A stretch of DNA of 64,000 bases from an uncultured Pelagibacteraceae bacterium (GTDB taxonomy: Bacteria > Pseudomonadota > Alphaproteobacteria > Pelagibacterales > Pelagibacteraceae): contig CACJRK010000005.1 in NCBI GenBank assembly GCA_902595795.1, positions 1 through 64,000 of the forward strand, in the 5' to 3' direction. This document shows positions 1 to 8,325 of this stretch, piece by piece. Below the pieces are notes generated by a model. The model was not told the DNA's origin. It searched no databases and worked only from the letters and a program-made list of their open reading frames with translations. The stretch's first letter is position 1. Each line of letters begins with the position of its first letter. A program made the position numbers and the translations under genes.

Positions 1-1122
1 CTTTATATTAATTCCTAAATTTTTTGCTTCATCAATTATTTCTGACTCAGGATTTTTTCTAGTATCTAATACAATAGGATCTACTCCATGTTTTTTAAAT
101 TCAATTGCTGTTTCGTATCCACTATCATTATTTGTAAATACTAACGGTTTTTTTCCAACCAAAACACCATATACTTTTAAAAATTCTTTAGCAGCTGAAG
201 AAAGCATAACTCCTGGTGTATCATTATTTCCAAAAACTATTGGTCTTTCAATTGATCCAGAAGAAATCAAAACTTCCTTAGCACGAATGTACCATAACCT
301 TTTATTTGGATGATATTTTTTAGTTGTCGGTAAATGATCACTGACTTTTTCTGACATGACAAGCATATTGTGATCATAGTATCCAAAAATTTGAGATCTA
401 TTTTTTACAACAACATTTGGCATTGTTTTTAGCTCAGCAACTATACCTTCAGCCCAATCTTTTCCTGATTGATTACCAATATTGACATCACTAGTAAGTA
501 AAGATCCGCCAAATCTCGGTTTATCTTCAGCTAAGATCACTTTCGCTCCATTTTTTGCTGCAGCATAAGCACCAGCTAAACCTGAGGGCCCTGAACCTGC
601 AATTAATAAATCACAGTATTCATATTTATGTTCATATCTTTCATTATCGTGTTTGGTTGAAGCTACACCTAAACCAGCTGCTTTTCTTATAAAAGGTTCA
701 TAAATTCTGTACCAAAAACTTTTTGGCCACATAAAAGTTTTGTAATAAAACCCTGCAGGCAGAAAAATTTTTAAAAAATTATTGATTGCACCAATATCAA
801 AATTTACATTAGGCCAACAATTAACACTTTTTGCTTCTAAACCCTCAAATAACTCCTGTTCAGTTGCTTTAATATTAGGTTCTGTTTCACCATTTCTATA
901 AAGTTGAACAACTGCATATGGTTCGTCTACACCTGCTCCAAAGAAACCTCTGGGTCTGTGATATTTAAAACTTCTTCCTACTAAATGAACTCCATTTGCT
1001 AATAAAGCTGATGCTAAGGTATCGCCTTCATAACCAAAGTAAGTTTTACCATTAAATTTAAAAGATAATTTTTTATCTCTGTTTATTAATCCAACATTTT
1101 CAATTCTAAATCCTTGAGTCAT
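1..1122 (-). CDS. soxA: Sarcosine oxidase (or N-methylglutamate dehydrogenase) alpha subunit, C-terminus cut off by window edge
   Basis: Reading the minus strand from the ATG at 1122 gives 374 codons with no stop before the window edge, so the C-terminal part is missing. The N-terminal ~100 residues resemble the 2Fe-2S-ferredoxin-like domain of the family (GDTLASALLANGV, then FKYHRPRG). A second nucleotide-binding fold follows with GSGPSGLAGAYAA and an acidic strand end (ILAEDKPRFGG). The missing part should contain the GcvT-like THF-binding domain. The start shares one base with the soxD stop (TAATG), giving the order soxB-soxD-soxA. The family oxidises sarcosine to glycine with transfer of the methyl carbon to THF. 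The same gene order (mgdABCD) encodes N-methylglutamate dehydrogenase, and with gmaS/mgs genes in this window that alternative is real. Subunit identity is confident, substrate is not. Confidence 0.92.
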   Translation of the reverse strand, partial: MTQGFRIENVGLINRDKKLSFKFNGKTYFGYEGDTLASALLANGVHLVGRSFKYHRPRGFFGAGVDEPYAVVQLYRNGETEPNIKATEQELFEGLEAKSVNCWPNVNFDIGAINNFLKIFLPAGFYYKTFMWPKSFWYRIYEPFIRKAAGLGVASTKHDNERYEHKYEYCDLLIAGSGPSGLAGAYAAAKNGAKVILAEDKPRFGGSLLTSDVNIGNQSGKDWAEGIVAELKTMPNVVVKNRSQIFGYYDHNMLVMSEKVSDHLPTTKKYHPNKRLWYIRAKEVLISSGSIERPIVFGNNDTPGVMLSSAAKEFLKVYGVLVGKKPLVFTNNDSGYETAIEFKKHGVDPIVLDTRKNPESEIIDEAKNLGINIK

Positions 1123-1391
1123 TAAGTAACTTCCTCATCAGCTTTAAAGGTATTAAATATTTCATGAGTTGCGGTATCTCTCTCAACCTTTATCCATTGT
1201 CTACATCCAAAAATATGTTGCCAAAGCTCTAAATGTTTTCCTCTTAAACTTTTTCTATTATAAACAAAGTTATCCCATTCTTGATTAGAAACTTCTTTAT
1301 TAAGTTCCGGTCTTTTAACACTTGCGTCACCGCCGTATGAAAATTCATTTTGAGATCTCATTCCACAATGTGGGCAATTAATGTAAAGCAT
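1122..1391 (-). CDS. soxD: Sarcosine oxidase delta subunit family (zinc subunit)
   Basis: This 89-aa protein begins MLYINCPHCG and has Cys6, His8, Cys9, then His59 and Cys63, the pattern of the small zinc-binding delta subunit of heterotetrameric sarcosine oxidase. The FSYGGDA segment after the first Cys pair is also typical. Length matches the family (about 85-110 aa). It lies directly after soxB and shares one base with soxA (TAATG), so translation is probably coupled. The subunit has no known catalysis of its own; it sits between alpha and beta subunits. It could equally be MgdB of N-methylglutamate dehydrogenase. Confidence 0.93.
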   Translation of the reverse strand: MLYINCPHCGMRSQNEFSYGGDASVKRPELNKEVSNQEWDNFVYNRKSLRGKHLELWQHIFGCRQWIKVERDTATHEIFNTFKADEEVT

Positions 1392-2648
1392 TTAAGATAT
1401 CCAGGTTTTGGTTCCAAGTCCCTTCTCATCAATAAGATGGCCTGTGCTGAATCTATTTAAGCTATAGCCTGCGTTTAATTCATGAACTCTATCTTGTGCG
1501 ATTGTATGAGCAAATGTCCAACCTGAAGCAGGTGTGGCTTTAAATCCTCCATAACACCATCCGCAATTTAAATACAAACCTTCAATATGAGTTTTATCAA
1601 TAATTGGTGAACCATCCATTGACATATCCATAATACCACCCCAAGTTCTAAGCATTTTTAATTTGCTTAAAAATGGCATCATCGCAATCCCTTCTGTCAA
1701 TACATGCTGTAAGGTTGGTAAGTTTCCTCTTTGCGCATAACTATTGTATCCATCTAAATCTCCACCCATTACCATTTCACCTTTGTCTGACTGACTAACA
1801 TAAAAGTGTCCTGCACCAAATGTAACTACATTGTCCAGAACTGGTTTAATTGGTTCAGAAACACATGCTTGAAGTAAATGAGTTTCTATTGGTAAAGTCA
1901 TGTTTAATTTTTCTGCTAAAATATTTGTACTACCAGCAACACATAAACCAACTTTTTTTGCTTTAATATTTCCACGTGAAGTTCTAATGCCATTTATTTT
2001 TCCCGCTGAAACATCAAATCCTATTACTTCACAATTCTGAATAATATCTACCCCCATTGAATCTGCCTGACGTGCATAACCCCATGCAACGGCATCATGT
2101 CTTGCTGTTCCTGCACTTGGTTGCATCAAGCCACCAAAAATTGGAAATCTTACGTTGTCAGAAAAATCAGCCATTGGAATAATTTCTTTAACTTCCTCTC
2201 TATTTAAAAGAACTGCATCTATTCCATTTAATCTCATTGAATTTCCTCTTCTTGCATAAGCATTCATTTGAGCATCTGAATGAGCAAGATTAATAATTCC
2301 TCTTGGAGAAAACATTACATTGTAGTTCAGGTCCTGACTCATCTTTCTCCATAAATCCATTCCAAACTCACTAAACAAACCATTTTCATCATGCATATAA
2401 TTGGATCTAATAATTGTGGTGTTACGTCCTACATTTCCTCCTCCAATCCAACCTTTCTCGATAATTGCAACTTTTGTAATGTTATGCTCTTTAGCAAGAT
2501 AATATGCGGTAGCTAATCCATGACCACCACCACCTATAATTACAACATCATATTCTTCTTTAGGTGTTGGATCTTTCCAAGCTAGATCCCAATTCTTATG
2601 ATTAGAGAATGCGTTTTTAACTAAATTAAATATCGAATACTTCTGCAT
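1392..2648 (-). CDS. soxB: Sarcosine oxidase (or N-methylglutamate dehydrogenase) beta subunit, FAD/FMN flavoprotein
   Basis: This 418-aa DAO-fold flavoprotein has the FAD Rossmann motif GGGGHG at residues 39-44 and the beta-subunit signature GGGNVGRNTTIIRSNY near residues 70-85. The C-terminal NCGWCYGGFKATPASG is typical of heterotetrameric sarcosine oxidase beta. In this family the subunit carries the substrate site and covalent FMN. It is the first gene of the soxBDA run; the start at 2648 faces divergent fhs, so the 128-bp spacer holds both promoters. Oxidation of sarcosine, or of N-methylglutamate made by the mgs genes further along, would feed methylene-THF to the pool that Fhs drains. 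Substrate specificity cannot be read from sequence by eye. Confidence 0.93.
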   Translation of the reverse strand: MQKYSIFNLVKNAFSNHKNWDLAWKDPTPKEEYDVVIIGGGGHGLATAYYLAKEHNITKVAIIEKGWIGGGNVGRNTTIIRSNYMHDENGLFSEFGMDLWRKMSQDLNYNVMFSPRGIINLAHSDAQMNAYARRGNSMRLNGIDAVLLNREEVKEIIPMADFSDNVRFPIFGGLMQPSAGTARHDAVAWGYARQADSMGVDIIQNCEVIGFDVSAGKINGIRTSRGNIKAKKVGLCVAGSTNILAEKLNMTLPIETHLLQACVSEPIKPVLDNVVTFGAGHFYVSQSDKGEMVMGGDLDGYNSYAQRGNLPTLQHVLTEGIAMMPFLSKLKMLRTWGGIMDMSMDGSPIIDKTHIEGLYLNCGWCYGGFKATPASGWTFAHTIAQDRVHELNAGYSLNRFSTGHLIDEKGLGTKTWIS

Positions 2649-2776
2649 TAAATAATTTTATAACAAAGATTATAAATAGTGCTTATTTTTTTTATATATA
2701 TTTTTTAGAAGTTTCCAAATATCTCAAAAAAGGATAAGAAGTCACAGGTAAATGTTTTTAATTTAAAGGATTATTC

Positions 2777-4462
2777 ATGAGCGATGTAAAGTCAGATATT
2801 CAGATAGCTAGAGAAGCTAAAATGCAACCAATAAATGATATTTTAGCAAAAATAAATGTCCCTGATGAAAGTGCAGCTTTCAGCCCAATGGGAAGACACA
2901 TCGCAAAAATTAATCTAGAATATTTAGACAAGCTTAAAGATAAGCCAGATGGAAAATTAATTTTAGTAACTGCAATCACACCAACTCCAGCTGGAGAAGG
3001 TAAAACAACTACTTCTGTTGGATTAAATGATGGATTAAATAAAATTGGAAAAAAATCTATTGTTTGTTTAAGAGAACCGAGCCTTGGTCCTTCATTTGGA
3101 ATGAAAGGTGGTGCAGCTGGTGGAGGATATGCTCAAGTTGTTCCTATGGAACAAATAAATTTACATTTCACAGGTGATTTCCATGCAATCACATCTGCTC
3201 ATAATTTGTTATCTGCATTAATTGATAATCATATTTATTGGGGAAATAAATTAGACATAGATGTTAGAAGAATTGTTTGGAAAAGAGTCATGGATATGAA
3301 TGATAGATCTTTGAGATCGATAAATATTAATTTAGGTGGAGTTGCTAATGGATTTCCTAGAGAAGATGGTTTTGATATTACTGTTGCATCAGAAATAATG
3401 GCAATCTTTTGTTTATCGAATGATCTAGAAGATTTAGAGAAAAGAATTGGAAATATCACAATTGGATATAACCGAGATAAAAAACCGGTTTATGCAAAAG
3501 ATCTAAATGCTCAAGGTCCTATGACAGTACTTCTTAAAGAAGCTATAAGACCAAACGTAACACAAACATTAGAAAACAATCCTGCAATTATACATGGAGG
3601 ACCTTTTGCTAATATAGCGCATGGATGTAATTCTGTTATTGCAACAAAAACTGGATTAAAACTTGCAGATTACGTTGTAACAGAAGCGGGATTTGGTGCT
3701 GATTTAGGTGCTGAAAAATTTTTAGATATTAAATGTAGAAAATCAAATTTAAAACCTAGTTGTGTAGTTATAGTTGCAACAATCAGAGCATTGAAGATGC
3801 ATGGAGGAGTTGCAAAGGAAGACTTAAAAAACGAAAATGTAGGTGCACTTAAAAAGGGACTAGTTAATCTAGAAAGGCACATTGAAAATGTTAAAAAATT
3901 TGGTTTACCAGTTGCTGTTGCTGTTAATCATTTTATTAAGGATACAGATAGTGAAGTAAAAGCACTAATTGATTTTTGTAATGATTTAGGAGTTAAAGCA
4001 AGTCTTTGTACTCATTGGGCAAATGGTGGTGAGGGAACAAAAGATTTAGCGGCGCATGTTACTGAATTATGCGAAAAAGATGAGGCAAAATTTAAGTTCT
4101 TATACGAAAGCAAAACACAGTTGTTCAAAAAAATAGAAACAATAGCAAAAGAAATTTATAGGGCTGATGAGGTAATTGCTGATAATAAAATAAGAGAACA
4201 ACTTAAAAACTTTGAAGCAGCTGGATATGGTGAATTACCAATCTGTGTTGCAAAAACTCAATATAGTTTTTCAACTGATCCAAATTTAAAAGGTGCTCCA
4301 TCTGGTCATGCTCTTCCATTAAGGGAAGTAAGACTATCATCAGGTGCTGAATTTATTGTTGTTATTTGCGGTGCAATAATGACAATGCCTGGTCTTCCAA
4401 AAGTTCCAGCAGCAGACTCTATCAAATTAAATAAAAAAGGTGAAATTGAAGGTTTATTCTAA
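2777..4462 (+). CDS. fhs: Formate-tetrahydrofolate ligase
   Basis: This 561-aa protein matches the family length (about 555-560 aa). The nucleotide-binding loop [10 protein letters not shown] lies near residues 70-79, followed by [23 protein letters not shown], which is diagnostic of Fhs. The C-terminus has [12 protein letters not shown]. The enzyme interconverts formate, THF and ATP with 10-formyl-THF. In SAR11-type one-carbon oxidation it is thought to run towards formate and ATP. It is followed by tmm on the same strand after 76 bp and divergent from soxBDA, so three one-carbon functions share this locus. The start ATG is preceded by AAAGGA. Confidence 0.97.
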   Translation: MSDVKSDIQIAREAKMQPINDILAKINVPDESAAFSPMGRHIAKINLEYLDKLKDKPDGKLILVTAITPTPAGEGKTTTSVGLNDGLNKIGKKSIVCLREPSLGPSFGMKGGAAGGGYAQVVPMEQINLHFTGDFHAITSAHNLLSALIDNHIYWGNKLDIDVRRIVWKRVMDMNDRSLRSININLGGVANGFPREDGFDITVASEIMAIFCLSNDLEDLEKRIGNITIGYNRDKKPVYAKDLNAQGPMTVLLKEAIRPNVTQTLENNPAIIHGGPFANIAHGCNSVIATKTGLKLADYVVTEAGFGADLGAEKFLDIKCRKSNLKPSCVVIVATIRALKMHGGVAKEDLKNENVGALKKGLVNLERHIENVKKFGLPVAVAVNHFIKDTDSEVKALIDFCNDLGVKASLCTHWANGGEGTKDLAAHVTELCEKDEAKFKFLYESKTQLFKKIETIAKEIYRADEVIADNKIREQLKNFEAAGYGELPICVAKTQYSFSTDPNLKGAPSGHALPLREVRLSSGAEFIVVICGAIMTMPGLPKVPAADSIKLNKKGEIEGLF

Positions 4463-4538
4463 TTTAAGATAATATAGAAATATATTTTGTTATATCGTAA
4501 CATATAATCATAAATTTATTACTGAGAGGAAAAATTCT

Positions 4539-5870
4539 ATGTCAAAAGTAGCAATCATTGGCGCAGGTCCTTGTGGGCTTTCAATTTTAAGAGCATTTGA
4601 ACATTTAGAAAAAAAAGGAGAAAAAATTCCTGAAATAGTTTGCTTTGAAAAACAAGAAAGCTGGGGTGGTCTTTGGAACTACAGTTGGAGGACTGGTTCT
4701 GATCAATATGGAGATTCTGTTCCTAACAGTATGTATAGATATTTGTGGTCTAATGGACCTAAAGAGTGTTTAGAATTTGCAGATTATTCTTTTGATGAAC
4801 ATTTTGGAAAACCAATTCCTTCTTTTCCTCCAAGAGAGGTACTGCAAGATTATATTTTAGGAAGAGTAAGTAAGGGAAATATAAAAAATAAGATTAAATT
4901 TAATACTAGAGTCACAAATGCTATTTATAAAAATGATAAGTTTCAAATAAGCTACCAAGACAAAGTGAATAATAAAATTTTAAATGATTCATTCGATTAT
5001 TTAGTGATATCTACAGGTCATTTTTCTGTACCTTTTATTCCTGAATATGAAGGTATGAATTCTTTTCCAGGAAGAATAATGCACTCACATGATTTTAGAG
5101 ATGCAGAGGAGTTCAGAGGAAAAGATGTAATTGTTTTAGGAAGCAGTTATTCTGCTGAAGATGTGGCTCTACAATGTAATAAATATGGAGCAAAAAGTGT
5201 AACAATTGGCTACAGACATAACCCAATGGGCTTCAAATGGCCAAAAGGTATGAAGGAAGTTCATTATTTAGATAAGTTAGAAGGAAAAAAAGCTATATTT
5301 AAAGATGGAACTACACAAGATGCTGATGCAGTTATACTTTGTACTGGTTATCTGCATCATTTTCCTTTTTTAGAAGAAAATTTAAAATTAAAAACACATA
5401 ACAGGTTATATCCACCAAAACTTTATAAAGGTGTTGTATGGCAAAATAACCATAAACTTTTATACTTAGGTATGCAGGATCAATTTCATACATTCAATAT
5501 GTTTGATTGTCAGGCATGGTACGCAAGAGATGTGATTATGGAAAAAATCAAAATGCCTAGTAATGACGAAATAAATAATGACATAAATAAATGGGTTGCT
5601 ATGGAAGAAAAATTAGAAAACCCTGATCAAATGATTGATTTTCAAACTGAATATACCAAGGAGCTTCATGATATGTCTGATTATCCTAAAATTGATTTTG
5701 AATTAATTAGAAAACATTTCAAAGAATGGGAGCATCATAAAGTAGAGGATATTCTAACTTATAGAAATAAATCTTTTTCATCTCCTGTGACTGGATCAGT
5801 AGCACCAGTCCATCACACACCTTGGGAAAAAGCGATGGATGACTCAATGAAAACTTTTTTAAATAAATAA
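4539..5870 (+). CDS. tmm: Trimethylamine monooxygenase (class B flavin-containing monooxygenase)
   Basis: This 443-aa protein shows the FMO layout: FAD motif GAGPCG at residues 8-13, GGLWNYSW at 43-50, the FMO identity motif FPGRIMHSHDF at 176-186, and the NADPH motif GSSYSAED at 201-208. Length and segments such as PNSMYRYLWSNGPKE and MQDQFHTFNMFD match bacterial trimethylamine monooxygenase. The reaction is TMA + NADPH + O2 to TMAO; some homologues also oxidise dimethyl sulfide. Context supports Tmm: a TMAO-type transporter and TMAO demethylase lie within 10 kb. A GAGAGGA ribosome site precedes the ATG. It ends 4 bp from convergent gpsA. Confidence 0.93.
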   Translation: MSKVAIIGAGPCGLSILRAFEHLEKKGEKIPEIVCFEKQESWGGLWNYSWRTGSDQYGDSVPNSMYRYLWSNGPKECLEFADYSFDEHFGKPIPSFPPREVLQDYILGRVSKGNIKNKIKFNTRVTNAIYKNDKFQISYQDKVNNKILNDSFDYLVISTGHFSVPFIPEYEGMNSFPGRIMHSHDFRDAEEFRGKDVIVLGSSYSAEDVALQCNKYGAKSVTIGYRHNPMGFKWPKGMKEVHYLDKLEGKKAIFKDGTTQDADAVILCTGYLHHFPFLEENLKLKTHNRLYPPKLYKGVVWQNNHKLLYLGMQDQFHTFNMFDCQAWYARDVIMEKIKMPSNDEINNDINKWVAMEEKLENPDQMIDFQTEYTKELHDMSDYPKIDFELIRKHFKEWEHHKVEDILTYRNKSFSSPVTGSVAPVHHTPWEKAMDDSMKTFLNK

Positions 5871-5874
5871 AAAA

Positions 5875-6837
5875 TTAATAATTTATTTTTAATTTTTTAT
5901 TTTTAGTAATTGCACTTAATAATGCAATCATTAATGGGATTTTTTTCTTATTAATTTTTCTAAAAACATAGGGTGCAATTTCATTAGCTAAATCAGCTCC
6001 TTCAATGGTGTCATTACTCATAAATTTCTTTTTAGCATTTTTAAAAGAAAATCCTTTGCCTAAGTATTCTCCCATTTTGCTGTTTCTGCCTCCTACAGCG
6101 CTCACATAAAGATCTCCAATACCAGCTAAACCGTAAACAGTTTCTTCTTTTCCTCTAAAAAATTTAATTAAATATTTCATTTCATCTATAGATTTTCTGA
6201 ATAAAGCAGAGGAAGTGTTATTTCCTTGACCCGATCCAATTATCATTGAATAAATATTCTTAATAGCAGAGGAAAACTCAACACCTTTTACATCTGATGA
6301 ATATTCTGTTTTGTAATAATTAGTTGAAATCATTTTTCCAATTTTTTTAGCAATACCTATATTTTTATTTGCTATTACAGTATAACTTTTTACCCTCCTG
6401 GCTAATTCTTTTGCTAAACAAGGTCCTTTTAATATTGAAATATTTAAATTTTTTTTATTTAAATTTAATTGCTCAGACATACTAATTAATTTTTTACTTT
6501 TTTTTTGAAATTTCAAACCTTTTGTTAAAACAAGTATTAAAGTTTTTTGTTTAAGATCTTTTAGATAATTTTTTATCATATCTATACCTACTGAGCTTAC
6601 AGCAACGACTATTAAGTCCCATTTTTCATTTAGAAGTTCAGAATTAAATTTCTTAAGATTAATTTTATTTGATAAGTTAATTTTTAGAGTTGGATGAAAT
6701 TTTTTTTTATTTTTTAATTTTTTTAGTAAATTTAGGTTATATGGTTCAGTCAAAGTTACTTTTTGATTATTGTCAATTAAAGGAACAGAAAAAGCTGCAC
6801 CCATTGCCCCTGCTCCAATTATTAAAACTTTTTTCAT
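5875..6837 (-). CDS. gpsA: NAD(P)-dependent glycerol-3-phosphate dehydrogenase
   Basis: The 320-aa sequence begins with a Rossmann motif IIGAGAMGAAF. It carries the GpsA segments KGPCLAKELA, GVEFSSAIKNIYSM (with the expected lysine) and GLAGIGDLYVSAVGGRNSKMG. The enzyme reduces dihydroxyacetone phosphate to sn-glycerol-3-phosphate for phospholipids, or the reverse when glycerol is consumed. It lies 5 bp downstream of glpK and ends the minus-strand run that starts at tmoX. It is unusually rich in Lys/Asn/Ile, and its 9-T homopolymer near 6500 is intact, unlike the frameshifted genes later in the window. With glpK it could form a glycerol route. Confidence 0.88.
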   Translation of the reverse strand: MKKVLIIGAGAMGAAFSVPLIDNNQKVTLTEPYNLNLLKKLKNKKKFHPTLKINLSNKINLKKFNSELLNEKWDLIVVAVSSVGIDMIKNYLKDLKQKTLILVLTKGLKFQKKSKKLISMSEQLNLNKKNLNISILKGPCLAKELARRVKSYTVIANKNIGIAKKIGKMISTNYYKTEYSSDVKGVEFSSAIKNIYSMIIGSGQGNNTSSALFRKSIDEMKYLIKFFRGKEETVYGLAGIGDLYVSAVGGRNSKMGEYLGKGFSFKNAKKKFMSNDTIEGADLANEIAPYVFRKINKKKIPLMIALLSAITKNKKLKINY

Positions 6838-6842
6838 AAATA

Positions 6843-8321
6843 TTATGCTAAAGTTTTTTTAATTGCTTGCTGCCAACCTTGCAATAAGTGATTTCTTAAT
6901 TTTTTATCAATTTTTGGTACAAATTCCTTATCTTTTCTCCATGTATTTTTAATATGATTTAATGATTTAAATTCTCCTATTTGGTAACCTGCTAACAGCG
7001 CAGCTCCGAGAGCAGTTGTTTCTAAAATTTTAGGTCGAACTACTTTTAAATTAATTATATTTGCCAAAAATTGTGAAAACCAATTATTAGCTACCATACC
7101 ACCATCAATTTTAACTATTCTGGGTTTTAAACCGTCTTTGTTCATTGAATAAAATAAGTCATTACTTTGATAAGCAACTGACTCTACGGTTGCTCTAACT
7201 AAGGTTTTCCAACTACTATCTCTTGTAAGCCCTGTTATCAAACCTCTTGCATCAGGTCTCCAGTAAGGAGCCCCTATTCCACTAAAAGCTGGGACAATAT
7301 AAACTTCATCGTTACTTTTTGTTGATTTAGCTATTTTTTCAGTTTCGTAAGCATTGTTTATTAGTTTAATTTTATCTCTTAACCATTGCACACCCGCTCC
7401 AGCTATGAAAATAGATCCTTCAAGAGCATACGTAGTCTTATTATTCAATCGATAACAAATTGTGGTTAATAACTTATTTTTTGAATTAATTTTTTTTGAT
7501 CCAGTGTTCATTATTATAAAAGCGCCTGTGCCATAAGTGCTTTTAGTTGATCCTTTTTCAAAACAAGCTTGTCCAACAGCTGCAGCTTGTTGATCTCCTA
7601 AAACAGCTGAAATGGGTATTTCTTTTTCTGTAACTCTCTTATCTGTTTTTCCAAAATTATCTGCAGAATTTTTTACCTCTGGCAAAATATTCTTTGGAAT
7701 TTTTAATTTCTGCAAAATTTCATTATCCCATTTATTATTATTAATATTAAACAACATGGTTCTACTTGCATTAGTAGCTTCGGTTAAATGCTGTTTACCT
7801 TTAGTTAGTTTCCAGATTAAAAAGGTGTCTACTGTACCAAACAATAGATTATTTGTTTTTTGTAACTTTTTTGAAACTTTTACATTATCTAAAATCCATT
7901 TTATTTTAGTAGCAGAAAAATAAGGATCTATAAATAATCCTGTTTTTTTTCTAAAAATATTTTCATATTTTTTATTCTTTAGAGATTTACAATATTCCTG
8001 GGTTCTTCTATCTTGCCAAACAATTGCATTATAAATAGGTTTTCCAGTTTTTTTATTCCACAAAATTGTAGTTTCTCTTTGATTTGTAATTCCAATTGTA
8101 AGTATATGACCTTTTAAACTTTTAGCTTTTTTGATTACTTTTTTTAACGCTTTAAATGTTGTCGACCAAATTTCATTTGGATTGTGCTCTACCCAACCAT
8201 TTCTTGGAAAATATTGTTTAAATTCATATTGAGATATAAATTGAATATTTCCTTTGATATCAAAAAGCACTACCCTCGAGGAGGTTGTCCCCTGATCTAT
8301 CGAGATAATAAATTTTTTCAA
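6843..8321 (-). CDS. glpK: Glycerol kinase
   Basis: At 492 aa this is close to the usual ~500 aa of GlpK. FGGY-kinase motifs are clear: SIDQGTTSSRVVLFD at the N-terminus, ITNQRETTILW with IVWQDRRT after it, TNASRTMLFN, LGDQQAAAVGQ and the C-terminal KIDGGMVANNWFSQF. The enzyme phosphorylates glycerol to glycerol-3-phosphate. It lies 4 bp downstream of the fused permease gene and just before gpsA. No glpF facilitator or glpD is visible in the window. Its place at the end of a TMAO-transporter run is unexpected; either there is simple co-transcription or the transporter also serves a glycerol-bearing substrate (speculation). Confidence 0.95.
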   Translation of the reverse strand: MKKFIISIDQGTTSSRVVLFDIKGNIQFISQYEFKQYFPRNGWVEHNPNEIWSTTFKALKKVIKKAKSLKGHILTIGITNQRETTILWNKKTGKPIYNAIVWQDRRTQEYCKSLKNKKYENIFRKKTGLFIDPYFSATKIKWILDNVKVSKKLQKTNNLLFGTVDTFLIWKLTKGKQHLTEATNASRTMLFNINNNKWDNEILQKLKIPKNILPEVKNSADNFGKTDKRVTEKEIPISAVLGDQQAAAVGQACFEKGSTKSTYGTGAFIIMNTGSKKINSKNKLLTTICYRLNNKTTYALEGSIFIAGAGVQWLRDKIKLINNAYETEKIAKSTKSNDEVYIVPAFSGIGAPYWRPDARGLITGLTRDSSWKTLVRATVESVAYQSNDLFYSMNKDGLKPRIVKIDGGMVANNWFSQFLANIINLKVVRPKILETTALGAALLAGYQIGEFKSLNHIKNTWRKDKEFVPKIDKKLRNHLLQGWQQAIKKTLA

Positions 8322-8325
8322 AATA

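Noticed and set aside
3235-3882. Minus-strand open frames inside fhs and similar antisense frames inside glpK, tmoW, tdm and others
   Set aside because: They lack ribosome sites and recognisable motifs and lie wholly within strong genes on the other strand.
4485-4505. TGTTA-5 nt-TAACA repeat upstream of tmm as an operator
   Set aside because: Only 5 bp per arm in very AT-rich DNA; too easily found by chance.
5861-5890. AT-only palindrome between convergent tmm and gpsA as a bidirectional terminator
   Set aside because: The stem would be A-T pairs only and overlaps both stop regions; not distinguishable from background composition.
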